Below, one piece after another: positions 33,942 to 42,556 of a DNA stretch of 46,704 nucleotides; the first letter of the stretch is position 1; every line of letters starts with the position of its first letter. The stretch is from an uncultured Bacilli bacterium (lineage in GTDB: Bacteria; Bacillota_I; Bacilli_A; RF39; UBA660): the NCBI GenBank assembly GCA_944329365.1, contig CALVIC010000008.1:1-46704 (forward strand). Direction: 5' to 3'. Made by a program: the position numbers and the translations under genes. The notes under the pieces were generated by a model that saw nothing but the letters and a program-made list of their open reading frames with translations, did not search any database and was not told where the DNA came from.

Positions 33942-35630
33942 ATGAGATTAAAGAACAATTTTTTCTATACTATAAGGGACGATATTAAAGATGAGGATTC
34001 AAAAAGTGGTAATTTACTTGTTAGAAGTGGTTTTATTAAAAAAGAGGTAAGTGGGGTTTACATGTTTATGCCATTTGGTCTTAGAGTTAAGAAAAAAATA
34101 GAAGATATTATTAGAAATGAGATGGATAAATCAGGGGCCTTAGAGGTTTTAATGCCAGCTTTAATTCCAAATGATATTTTTGAAAAGAGTGGAAGGTATG
34201 ATTCTTTTGGTAAGGATATGTTTAAGTTAAAAGATAGAAATGACAGAGGTTTTTGTTTAGGCCCTACACATGAAGAGTTATTTGTAATTGCCGCTAAGGA
34301 AAAAATAAAATCATATAGGGATATGCCTTTTAATATTTATCAATTTCAAGATAAATTTAGAGATGAAGCAAGACCTAGATATGGTTTGATTAGAACTCGT
34401 GAGTTTACAATGAAGGATGCTTATAGTTTTGATTTAGATAAAGAATCTGCAAATGGGTCATATAATAAAATGGTTAAAGCTTATAAGAATTCATTTGATA
34501 GAATGGGAATCGACTACAGAATAGTCCGAGCTGATACAGGTTTAATGGGTGGAGATTTATCAGAAGAGTTTCAAGCTATTACCGAAATTGGTGAGGATAC
34601 AGTAGTTTTATGTGATAAATGTGATTTTTCTTCTAATATCGAAGTCGCACCAGTTAGAGCTGATACTTACGTGATAGAAAGTAAAAAAGCAAAGGAATTA
34701 GTAGAAACACCTAATGTGAAGACAATCGAAGATGTTGTTAAGTTTTTAGATATCGATATTTTTAAAACGGTTAAAACTTTGGTTTATAAAATAGACGGTG
34801 AAATTTATTTTATTTTAGTAAATGGAACAAGAGAGCTTAACGAGGTAAAATTAGGTAAATTACTTAAGGCAAGTTCTTTAGAAATGGCAACAGATGAAGA
34901 TTTAAAGAAGGTAACAGATGGGACGTTTGGGTCACTTGGTCCAGTTGGGGTAGATGTAAAGATTATTGCCGATAATGAAGTTCTTAATATGAGTAATTTT
35001 GTATGCGGAGCTAATAAGGCAGGATATCATTATATAAATGTGAATTTAAGCGATTTTGATGTTTATACTTCAGGTGATATTGTAAATATCAAAGAAGGAG
35101 ATAATTGCTTTAAATGCGGAGGTAAAATTTACTTTGAAAAAGGTATTGAGATTGGAAATACTTTTAAGCTTGGAACCAAATATGCGGAAGCTTTAGATTT
35201 AAAATATTTAGATGAGAGTAATAATTTAAAACCTGTTTATATGGGAAGCTATGGCATTGGAGTTGCAAGATGTATGGCGGCCATTGCCGAACAGTATTCT
35301 GATGAGTTTGGTTTAGTTTGGCCAATTGCTGTCGCACCTTTTATAGTAAGTATTGTAATTATTAATACTAAAGATGATACTCAAAATGATTTAGCAAATT
35401 ATCTTTATGATGAATTTAAGAAGAATAATATCGATGTTTTATTAGATGATAGAGATGAGAGAGCGGGAGTTAAATTTAAAGATATGGATCTAATTGGAAT
35501 TCCTTATAGGATTACAGTAGGTAAGAAAGCGTCTGATAATATCGTGGAGTTTAAATCACGTGACGGTAAAATAGATGAAGAGGTTTCAGCAACTGAAATT
35601 ATTTCTAAAGTAAAAGAGCTTATAAAATAA
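33942..35630 (+). CDS. proS: Prolyl-tRNA synthetase, bacterial type
   Basis: A 562-residue class II synthetase of the bacterial type with an internal editing (INS) domain. Motif regions visible: GVYMFMPFGLRVKKKIE, CLGPTHEELF, FRDEARPRYGLIRTREFTM, and GSYGIGVARCMAAIAEQ (motif 3). The INS domain lies about residues 225-400. The anticodon domain contains DDRDERAGVKFKD and GIPYRITVGKKA. SD AAGGAGG precedes ATG 33942. It is controlled by the T-box upstream. Confidence 0.96.
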   Translation: MRLKNNFFYTIRDDIKDEDSKSGNLLVRSGFIKKEVSGVYMFMPFGLRVKKKIEDIIRNEMDKSGALEVLMPALIPNDIFEKSGRYDSFGKDMFKLKDRNDRGFCLGPTHEELFVIAAKEKIKSYRDMPFNIYQFQDKFRDEARPRYGLIRTREFTMKDAYSFDLDKESANGSYNKMVKAYKNSFDRMGIDYRIVRADTGLMGGDLSEEFQAITEIGEDTVVLCDKCDFSSNIEVAPVRADTYVIESKKAKELVETPNVKTIEDVVKFLDIDIFKTVKTLVYKIDGEIYFILVNGTRELNEVKLGKLLKASSLEMATDEDLKKVTDGTFGSLGPVGVDVKIIADNEVLNMSNFVCGANKAGYHYINVNLSDFDVYTSGDIVNIKEGDNCFKCGGKIYFEKGIEIGNTFKLGTKYAEALDLKYLDESNNLKPVYMGSYGIGVARCMAAIAEQYSDEFGLVWPIAVAPFIVSIVIINTKDDTQNDLANYLYDEFKKNNIDVLLDDRDERAGVKFKDMDLIGIPYRITVGKKASDNIVEFKSRDGKIDEEVSATEIISKVKELIK

Positions 35631-35656
35631 AAACATTCAATGCGAATGTTTTTTTC
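35629..35656 (+). terminator. Terminator of proS
   Basis: AAAACATTC and GAATGTTTT pair around AATGC, followed by a T-run. It overlaps the proS stop. Bases 35657-35746 hold nothing recognisable. Confidence 0.8.
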
Positions 35657-35746
35657 AATATGTATTAACTATAGAATAAAATATATTTTATTTTACATAA
35701 TATTTGTAAATGAGTATAAATAAACGTTGCTTAAGCGTTCAAATGG

Positions 35747-35775
35747 TTGCTTGTCGTTTGTTTTAAGTTTATAAT
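35747..35775 (+). promoter_or_regulatory. Promoter of the surface protein at 35802
   Basis: TTGCTT (35747-35752), 17 bases, TATAAT (35770-35775), followed by SD AGGAGAGAGG. Confidence 0.65.
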
Positions 35776-35801
35776 ATAAGTATGATAGGAGAGAGGTATT
35801 T

Positions 35802-37208
35802 ATGAGACAAAGATTTAATACAAGACAAAGAAATTATATAATCTTAGGTCTTTGTTCAATACTTTTAGTAATGGCCGCTGGCTATGCGGCATTTAGAACG
35901 CAACTTACAATAAATGGAACAAGTAATATAATAAGTGATTGGAAAGTATTAATAACCGATATTCAAAGTAGTGTTTTATCAGGAGATGCGACAGATGCCG
36001 AGACACCAAGTCATACAGAGACAACTGCAACATTTAAGACAAATTTAGTAAGTCCTGGAGATAGTATGCAATATGATATAACTGTAGAAAACAGGGGAGA
36101 TATTGATGCGGTATTAGAAAGTATAGATGTAAAGACATCAGAAAACGAAGCAATATTATTTGAAACAAGCGGAATAAAAAGAGGAGATAAACTATTACCA
36201 GAAGAAAGTGATGTACTAACAGTAGTAGTAACATATAATCCGGAAGTAACAAATCAGCCAGATAATTTAAATTCGGAAGTTACAGTAACACTTAATTATG
36301 TCCAAGATGATGGAAGTATTTTACCAGAACCAGAAGGACCAAATATTGGAGGAATAAGCGTACCAACAGTAGAGTCTGGAGATGGACTATATGAAGATAG
36401 TACAAGAGCTGGAAGATATGTGTATAAAGGAGCCAATCCAAATAACTATATCGAATTTAATAATGAGCTATGGCGAATCGTAGCTAAAGAAGCGGATGGA
36501 GCATATAAGATAGTAAGGAACGAAGTCCTACCAGAGGAAATGCCATTTGATGAAGATAACTATAGGGATAAAGAAAGTGATGGAGCAGGAGGAACATATT
36601 GTGCGAATTCATCATATGGCTGTAATGCCTGGGCAGCAAATGCGAATTTAGTAGGAAGCCCATCCGAATTTACGAATACTACTTATACAGGAACAGTATT
36701 ATTAGATTCAAGTTTAAATACATATTTAAATGGCGAATATTTAGAAAGTATAACAGATAATAGTGATAAAATAATAAATTATAATTGGGGAGTAGGAGCA
36801 ACAAATACAGATGCATCCTGGGAAGACGATGGAGATGAAGATCCAAGTGAGTTTGTAGCAGAAGAGGCCGCATATAAATGGAACGGGAAAGTGGCATTAC
36901 TTTCATCAAGTGATGTTCATTTATCAGTAAGTAATGAAGAGTTATGTGGAACTGATAATAAGTATCATGATGGTTTAGAAACATGTGCGTCAAATAATTA
37001 TTTAGTAATACCTGGTACTTCCTGGTGGCTTGTGTCCCCTCGCTATGGCTTCTCGCTCAGTGTCAACGGAGTCTACAGTGGCGGCAGCTTCGGCTATGGT
37101 AACTACGCGTACGATTCCTACGCAGTTCGCCCCGCACTTTATCTAACCTCTAGTCTCTCCTTAAGTGGAAGTGGAACACAAAGTGATCCGTTTACAATAG
37201 TGTCATAA
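35802..37208 (+). CDS. Exported protein with GC-rich variable-looking C-terminal domain
   Basis: A 468-residue protein with a signal-like helix (residues 12-30, ending GYAAFRTQL), an N-terminal beta-domain (35-175, resembling exported camelysin/TasA-like proteins only loosely), a linker, and a C-terminal domain from about 195. That domain has YIEFNNELWRIV, SWWLVSPR, SYAVRPALYL and SGSGTQSDPFTIV, like DUF6273 / formylglycine-enzyme-type folds. Codons 407-446 have about 58% GC against about 28% just before. A decayed paralog lies at 42557. Function unknown; surface binding is inferred. Confidence 0.7.
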   Translation: MRQRFNTRQRNYIILGLCSILLVMAAGYAAFRTQLTINGTSNIISDWKVLITDIQSSVLSGDATDAETPSHTETTATFKTNLVSPGDSMQYDITVENRGDIDAVLESIDVKTSENEAILFETSGIKRGDKLLPEESDVLTVVVTYNPEVTNQPDNLNSEVTVTLNYVQDDGSILPEPEGPNIGGISVPTVESGDGLYEDSTRAGRYVYKGANPNNYIEFNNELWRIVAKEADGAYKIVRNEVLPEEMPFDEDNYRDKESDGAGGTYCANSSYGCNAWAANANLVGSPSEFTNTTYTGTVLLDSSLNTYLNGEYLESITDNSDKIINYNWGVGATNTDASWEDDGDEDPSEFVAEEAAYKWNGKVALLSSSDVHLSVSNEELCGTDNKYHDGLETCASNNYLVIPGTSWWLVSPRYGFSLSVNGVYSGGSFGYGNYAYDSYAVRPALYLTSSLSLSGSGTQSDPFTIVS

Positions 37209-37251
37209 ATACGTAAATACAACATACTTTAAACAATATAGTTTTAAATAT

Positions 37252-37283
37252 AAAAACGACATTATTTTGATGCCGTTTTTTTT
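37252..37283 (+). terminator. Terminator after the 35802 gene
   Basis: AACGACAT and ATGCCGTT form a stem with one mismatch around a 7-base loop, followed by eight T. Confidence 0.75.
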
Positions 37284-37304
37284 ATAATTAATTTAGGTGA
37301 TGCG

Positions 37305-38072
37305 ATGACTATATATGTTGATGGGTTACTTTTTTTAAATTTTTTCTTTGATTTTTTATTACTTTTATCAGTTTCGATTATTTTAAAAAGAAATGTTTCT
37401 ATTTTTAGAGTAATGATAGGGGCTTTTATTGGAAGTTTAACAATACTTATTTTATTTTTTAAAATAACAAGTTTTGAGCTTTTTTTAATTAAAGTTTATT
37501 TAAGTATAATTATGTGTTTAGTGAGTTTTGGATATAAAGATTTAAAATACACTTTAAAAAATATTTTGTTTTTATATTTAGTAAGTATTATTTTGGGTGG
37601 TTTTTTATATATGATTAATATAGAATTTGGTTATAAAAATAAAGGATTAGTTTTTATAAATAATGGGTTTAGTTTAAATGTTATATTTTTAATCATATTT
37701 TCACCTATTGTTTTATATATTTATGTTAAAGAGATGAAAAGTTATAAAGCTAAAATAGGTAATTATTATAAAGTAAATATTTATATTGGGAAGAAAGTTT
37801 TAAATTTAAATGGTTATTTAGATACGGGTAATACTTTAAAATTTAAAGGTAAATTAGTAATACTTACAAGTATAAAAAATAAATTTAAAAATAAGATTTA
37901 TATGGTTCCTTATATGGGGGCATCGGGGTGCGGTATTTTAGAATGTATTAAGGTAAGAGAAGTTGAAGTTATTGGTCTTGGAAATTTTAAAGATGTTTAT
38001 TTGGGTTTTAGTAATAATTTAAAATTAAATAAAGCTTTAGTTTTACTTAATGGTTTAATGAGGGGAGAATAG
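37305..38072 (+). CDS. spoIIGA: Pro-sigma-E processing protease SpoIIGA
   Basis: A 255-residue membrane aspartic protease that matures pro-sigma-E in the mother cell after a signal from the forespore. Five transmembrane helices occupy about residues 5-140. The protease part has the catalytic aspartate Asp173 in GYLDTGNTL. The C-terminal region contains VPYMGASGCG. ATG 37305 follows AGGTGAT. sigE begins 2 bases after its stop, the usual spoIIG order. I see no clear Spo0A box just upstream. Confidence 0.92.
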   Translation: MTIYVDGLLFLNFFFDFLLLLSVSIILKRNVSIFRVMIGAFIGSLTILILFFKITSFELFLIKVYLSIIMCLVSFGYKDLKYTLKNILFLYLVSIILGGFLYMINIEFGYKNKGLVFINNGFSLNVIFLIIFSPIVLYIYVKEMKSYKAKIGNYYKVNIYIGKKVLNLNGYLDTGNTLKFKGKLVILTSIKNKFKNKIYMVPYMGASGCGILECIKVREVEVIGLGNFKDVYLGFSNNLKLNKALVLLNGLMRGE

Positions 38073-38074
38073 AA

Positions 38075-38758
38075 ATGATTAGAAAATTAATTGAATTTAT
38101 TAAAAGTATTTTAGGTAATGACAAGGTTTATTTTATTGGAAGTGCGGATAAGCTTCCGGAACCACTTTCAAGAGAGGAGGAACAAGAATATGTCAAAAGG
38201 TCGATGAATGGCGATGAAATGGCTAGAAGTAAGCTTATCGAACATAATTTAAGATTAGTTGTTTTTTTAGCTAAAAAGTATGAAAATACCGGGGTTGATT
38301 TAGAAGATTTGGTTAGTATTGGTAGTGTTGGGCTTATAAAAGGGGTCAATACTTATAAGCTCGATAAAAATATTAAGCTTGCGACTTATGCATCTAGATG
38401 TATTGATAACGAGATTTTAATGTTTTTGAGAAAGAATAAAAGAAGAAAAGGAGAAATAAGTTTTGAAGATAATTTGAGTTTTGATAGTGATGGTAATGAG
38501 TTACATTTAGAAGATGTTTTAGGAACTGATAGTGATATTGTGACAAGAGGTTTAGAGAAAGAAATTGAAAAGAAAATTTTATATGAGGAGATTGAAAAGT
38601 TAAGTAGTAGGGATAAGAAAATTATGATTTTAAGGTATGGTTTGTTTGGTCATGAGGAGATGACTCAAAAAGATGTGGCTGAGTTACTTGGAATAAGTCA
38701 GTCATATATTTCAAGAATTGAAAAGAAAGTTATAAGGAAACTTAAAAGTAAAAGTTAG
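38075..38758 (+). CDS. sigE: Mother-cell sporulation sigma factor, sigma-E
   Basis: A 227-residue sigma-70 family factor. The N terminus carries a short pro-sequence ahead of VYFIGSADKLPEPLS, close to the sigma-E processing site. Region 2: NLRLVVFLAKKYENTG, DLVSIGSVGLIKGVNTY, ATYASRCIDNEILMFLR. Region 4: SSRDKKIMILRYGL and the helix-turn-helix TQKDVAELLGISQSYISRIE. Start ATG 38075 follows GAGGGGAG. It pairs with SpoIIGA; sigG is 6 kb away, whereas it adjoins sigE in B. subtilis. Confidence 0.94.
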   Translation: MIRKLIEFIKSILGNDKVYFIGSADKLPEPLSREEEQEYVKRSMNGDEMARSKLIEHNLRLVVFLAKKYENTGVDLEDLVSIGSVGLIKGVNTYKLDKNIKLATYASRCIDNEILMFLRKNKRRKGEISFEDNLSFDSDGNELHLEDVLGTDSDIVTRGLEKEIEKKILYEEIEKLSSRDKKIMILRYGLFGHEEMTQKDVAELLGISQSYISRIEKKVIRKLKSKS

Positions 38759-38769
38759 GGGGAATTTTT

Positions 38770-39840
38770 ATAAAAGTTTGTGTTTATGCAATTAGTAAAA
38801 ACGAGGAGAAGTTTGTCAAAAGATGGTATAATTCGATGAAGGAGGCAGATAAGATATATGTTTTGGATACAGGGTCTAGTGATAAAACGGTAGATATTTT
38901 AAAAGAACTTGGGGTTACCGTGAAGCAAGAGGTTTTAAAACCGTTTAGATTTGATACGGCGAGAAATAAATCGCTTGAAATGATCGATGACGATATGGAT
39001 ATTTGTGTGTGCACGGACATCGATGAAGTGTTTGAAGAGGGGTGGAGAAAAAAGTTAGAAGAGGCATTTAAACCTGGAGTTACAAGGGTAGCTTATACTT
39101 ATAATTGGAGTTTGGATGAAAAAAAAAGGCCGGTTGTGAGTTTCTATTTAGATAATGCGCATCTAAATAAGATGTACAAATGGACACATCCAGTTCACGA
39201 GGTTTTAACTTGTCTTGGTGAGGAAAACAGAGTTATTAGAGAAGATATTGTTTTAAATCATTATCCTGATAGTACGAAGTCTCGAAGTAGTTATTTGCCA
39301 CTACTTGAGATGAGTGTAAAAGAAGATCCAGAGGATGACCGGAATACGCATTATCTTGGTAGGGAATATATGTATTATAAGATGTGGAATAAAGCAATCG
39401 AAACTTTAAAACGCCATCTTAGTTTAAAGCGGGCTACTTGGAAGGATGAGAGATGTGCGTCGATGAGGTTTATTGGGCGGTGCTACAAAAAATTAGGTAA
39501 AAGAAAAGAGGCATTGAAGTGGTATTTGAAAGCCTTGGACGAGGCTCCACATTTAAAAGAACCTTATGGGGAGATAGGTCTATATTATTATGAGGATGAA
39601 GATTATGAGACGGCTTTAGATTATTTTTTGAAAGCTTTGAAGATAGATAAAGGTTATAAGTCATATATTACGGAATATTTTTGTACGGATTTTTATTTAG
39701 ATGATTTGATTTCGGTTTGTCTTTATAATTTAGGTAGATATAAAGATGCATTAGTATATGTAGATTTGGCTTTAGAAATAGAAGAAGATGAGAGAATTTT
39801 AAATAATAAAAGACTAATTTTAAAGAAACTTAAAAGTTAG
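38770..39840 (+). CDS. Family 2 glycosyltransferase with TPR tail; apparent ATA start
   Basis: A 356-residue protein if started at ATA 38770. The GT-A domain (about 1-225) has an opening strand VCVYAISKNEEKFV, LDTGSSDKTVDIL and CTDIDEVFEEGW (DxD type). Residues about 200-340 form TPR-like repeats (YKKLGKRKEALKWYLKAL, YYEDEDYETALDYFLKAL). The first ATG (38836) would drop the first beta-strand. An SD AGGGGGA (38757-38763) is at ideal distance from ATA. It likely modifies cell-surface glycans. Follows sigE closely. Confidence 0.75.
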   Translation: MKVCVYAISKNEEKFVKRWYNSMKEADKIYVLDTGSSDKTVDILKELGVTVKQEVLKPFRFDTARNKSLEMIDDDMDICVCTDIDEVFEEGWRKKLEEAFKPGVTRVAYTYNWSLDEKKRPVVSFYLDNAHLNKMYKWTHPVHEVLTCLGEENRVIREDIVLNHYPDSTKSRSSYLPLLEMSVKEDPEDDRNTHYLGREYMYYKMWNKAIETLKRHLSLKRATWKDERCASMRFIGRCYKKLGKRKEALKWYLKALDEAPHLKEPYGEIGLYYYEDEDYETALDYFLKALKIDKGYKSYITEYFCTDFYLDDLISVCLYNLGRYKDALVYVDLALEIEEDERILNNKRLILKKLKS

Positions 39841-39848
39841 TCTTTTTT
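39811..39848 (+). terminator. Terminator of the TPR glycosyltransferase gene
   Basis: AGACTAATTTT and AAAAGTTAGTCT form an 11-bp stem with one weak pair inside the last codons, followed by six T. Confidence 0.8.
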
Positions 39849-39891
39849 GGTTTGAAAATACATGATATACTTAAATAGGTAGGTGATAGTT

Positions 39892-40758
39892 TTGAAGAGT
39901 AAAATGATTTCATTTAGATTTATAATTTCAATTATTATAATTACATTTGGCGCGCTTGTTGCGGCGGGCACACTTGAGTTAGTACTGATTCCTAATCAGA
40001 TGATTGATGGGGGAATTAACGGTATCTCAATTATTTTAAATACATTATTTGGCGGGTCACTTGGTTTATTTGTTTTAGTTTTAAATATCCCATTTTTGAT
40101 AGTTGGGTACCGGATTTTAGGTAAAAAATTTGTTTTTAAAACTGGTTACGGAATGGTTTTGTTTAGTGTTTTGCTAGAAGTATTTGGTAACTTTGATCCG
40201 CTAATCGATGATACTCTTTTGGCTACAGTTTATGGTGGAGTGGCAATGGGTGTTGGAGTTGGTCTTATAATTAAAGAAGGTGGATGTTTAGATGGTACTG
40301 AGACAATAGGTATTTTACTTAGTAGAAATAATAGTCTTTCAGTTGGACAGGTCGTATTTATTTTAAATATCTTTATTTATGGTTCGGCTATTTTTGTGTT
40401 TGGAGCTGATAGGGCACTTTATTCATTACTTACTTATTTTATAACTTATAAGGTTATCGATATTGTTTCAGATGGCTTTGATAGTGCGAAAGCGGTATTT
40501 ATTATAACTGATGATGCTTCTTATATTGCTGATAATGTTTTAAAAAGACTTGGAAGAACGGTTACAGCTTTTGATGGTAGAGGTTATATTTCAAAACAAG
40601 AGAAAACGATTTTATATACAGTTATTACGAGGTTTGAAATATCTGTTTTAAGAGATATTTTAGACGAGGCTCCTGTTTCTTCATTTGTAACAGTAATGGA
40701 TGTTTCAGAGATTATTGGTAATCATATTAAGAAGTTTCCTGCAAAAAATCAAAAATGA
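39892..40758 (+). CDS. YitT family membrane protein
   Basis: A 288-residue protein of the YitT family (five or six N-terminal helices, then a cytoplasmic DUF2179 domain). Family marks: GTLELVLIPNQMIDGGINGIS, EGGCLDGTETIGILLSR (read in parts), and the C-terminal ITDDASYIADNVLKRLGRTVT with GYISKQEKTILYTVITR. Function is not settled. I choose TTG 39892, five bases after AGGTGAT; ATG 39904 is also possible. Confidence 0.88.
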   Translation: MKSKMISFRFIISIIIITFGALVAAGTLELVLIPNQMIDGGINGISIILNTLFGGSLGLFVLVLNIPFLIVGYRILGKKFVFKTGYGMVLFSVLLEVFGNFDPLIDDTLLATVYGGVAMGVGVGLIIKEGGCLDGTETIGILLSRNNSLSVGQVVFILNIFIYGSAIFVFGADRALYSLLTYFITYKVIDIVSDGFDSAKAVFIITDDASYIADNVLKRLGRTVTAFDGRGYISKQEKTILYTVITRFEISVLRDILDEAPVSSFVTVMDVSEIIGNHIKKFPAKNQK

Positions 40759-40825
40759 AAATTTGGTGATATGAATTGACAAGTAATTTTTTCTTGATTA
40801 AGATTATACTTAGGAGATGATAGAT

Positions 40826-41527
40826 ATGCATAAATGTCCAAAATGCGGACGTATTTTAGAAGAGGGTCAAGTATGCCCTTGTACGGTAAAAGAATCTGAA
40901 CTGAAAAATAACGTAATGAATATTTTTGAAATGATAAAGGGTTTATTTTTAGAACCAGTGAAAACAATAAAAAAATATACTAAAGGCGATAATTTTAAGC
41001 TTTCAGTTATCTTGACAGTAATTACCGGTATTTTAGGTGGCTTGCTTTCCATTTTACTTGTTAAAAGAACACTTGAACCGACAATTGAAGAGATGCTTTA
41101 TGGAACTGGCGTTTTAAATGCTTATACGACGGTATCTAGTTATGATGTACCTTACTTTAGAATATTTTTTATGGTGATGGTTTTAACTATTTGCTTGCTA
41201 TTTTTGTATGGAGCTTTTGTTAAGTTTGTAGCAGGAGATATATTTGGTGCAAAAATCAAATATAAAGAAGCTTTTAACTTTGTGAACATTTTAGGATTAA
41301 TTTTACTTGGTGCGGTTATTTTAAGTTTAGTTGCCGCAATGTTTTCACCAATGTTAGTGATGGCAATTTTCACTCTAGCGCTATTTTTGATTTTTACTTA
41401 TTTAGTTTTAAGTTTAAGAGAAGTATTTAAACTTTCTGATTATAAAGTTGTTTATGCAATGGTAATTATTATGACATTAAATTTACTTTCAATTTTATTG
41501 GCTCTTTACATTTTACCTAAATTTTAA
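40826..41527 (+). CDS. Zinc-ribbon plus Yip1-like membrane protein
   Basis: A 233-residue protein with an N-terminal zinc ribbon (CPKCGRILEEGQVCPC) and five hydrophobic segments resembling the Yip1 domain. The SD TAGGAG lies 9 bases before ATG 40826; ATG 40817 is inside the SD. A TTGACA at 40776 with TAAGAT after 17 bases is a possible promoter. Function unknown. Confidence 0.7.
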   Translation: MHKCPKCGRILEEGQVCPCTVKESELKNNVMNIFEMIKGLFLEPVKTIKKYTKGDNFKLSVILTVITGILGGLLSILLVKRTLEPTIEEMLYGTGVLNAYTTVSSYDVPYFRIFFMVMVLTICLLFLYGAFVKFVAGDIFGAKIKYKEAFNFVNILGLILLGAVILSLVAAMFSPMLVMAIFTLALFLIFTYLVLSLREVFKLSDYKVVYAMVIIMTLNLLSILLALYILPKF

Positions 41528-41549
41528 GACTTCATTTTAGAAGTCTTTT
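41526..41549 (+). terminator. Terminator of the Yip1-like gene
   Basis: AAGACTTC and GAAGTCTT pair around ATTTTA; the T-run is short (four). Confidence 0.65.
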
Positions 41550-41580
41550 GTGTTATTATATATAATAGGTGATAAAAGAT

Positions 41581-42468
41581 ATGGGGACTGAAAGTTTAAA
41601 AGATTTAGCTATTAAGAATCAAAAACTAAAAGAAAAATATAAAATATCAGTGGTTATTCCTAATTATAATTATGGAAAATATTTAAAAGAGAGAGTTTAT
41701 AGTATTTTAAGTCAAAAAGTAAAACTTTTTGAGATTGTTTTTTTAGATGATAATAGTACGGATGATTCTCGAGAAGTGATAGATGAGATAGTATATGAGA
41801 TAAAACCTTATATTAGAGTAAAAACTGTTTTTAACAAAGAAAATAGTGGTTCGGTTTTTAAACAGTGGCAAAAAGGTTTTGAGTTATCTGAAGGTGATTA
41901 TATTTGGATGGCGGAAGCTGATGATAGTTGTGATGAAAATTTACTTAAAACGCTTATAAAGCCACTTCGTGATGCCAATGTCGTTTTAAGTTATTGTGAC
42001 AGTATGATTATCGATGGCGATGGAAAAATGATTAAGCCTAGTGTCAAAGATGAAATAGATATTCGAAAAACTGGGCACTGGGATAAACCTTTTATAAATG
42101 ATGGAGGTTTAGAGTTACATAATTATATGTTTTTGAATTTAACTATTTTTAATGTTTCTTCGGCTTTAATTAAAAAAGGTAATTATGATAAAATATTTAG
42201 TATATGTACGGATTTTAAGCAAGCTGGAGACTGGTTATTTTATATTAATTTAATAAGCTATGGGAAAATTGCCTATAGCCCAGAGATTCATAATTTTTAT
42301 AGATGGCATGGCCAGAACACAACAGCACTTACTCCAAGAGTGAGAAGACTTAACGAAGTTAAAATTATTTATTTTTATATTGCAAAAATTATCAAACTTA
42401 CTGATGAACAAATTAATTTAATCGAAAATAGATATAAATATTTACTTGAACATTATTTTAATTATTAA
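41581..42468 (+). CDS. Family 2 glycosyltransferase
   Basis: A 295-residue GT-A glycosyltransferase. It has the family opening KISVVIPNYNYGKYL, DDNSTDDSREVID, NSGSVFKQWQKGFELSEGDY (nucleotide-sugar region), and the metal-binding EADDS near residue 102. The C-terminal part has WHGQNTTA, as in rhamnosyl- and other wall or capsule transferases. ATG 41581 follows AGGTGAT. The sugar donor cannot be told. Confidence 0.85.
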   Translation: MGTESLKDLAIKNQKLKEKYKISVVIPNYNYGKYLKERVYSILSQKVKLFEIVFLDDNSTDDSREVIDEIVYEIKPYIRVKTVFNKENSGSVFKQWQKGFELSEGDYIWMAEADDSCDENLLKTLIKPLRDANVVLSYCDSMIIDGDGKMIKPSVKDEIDIRKTGHWDKPFINDGGLELHNYMFLNLTIFNVSSALIKKGNYDKIFSICTDFKQAGDWLFYINLISYGKIAYSPEIHNFYRWHGQNTTALTPRVRRLNEVKIIYFYIAKIIKLTDEQINLIENRYKYLLEHYFNY

Positions 42469-42556
42469 GATAATGTTTTTATTTTGAATAAAATTATTTG
42501 TTTAACAGAAAATAATAATAAAAAGTGTAAACTAATAAGGTTATTATTGATTGATA

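Noticed and set aside
42469-42556. Start and signal peptide of the decayed surface-protein copy
   Set aside because: No frame in this stretch resembles the first 100 codons of the intact gene.
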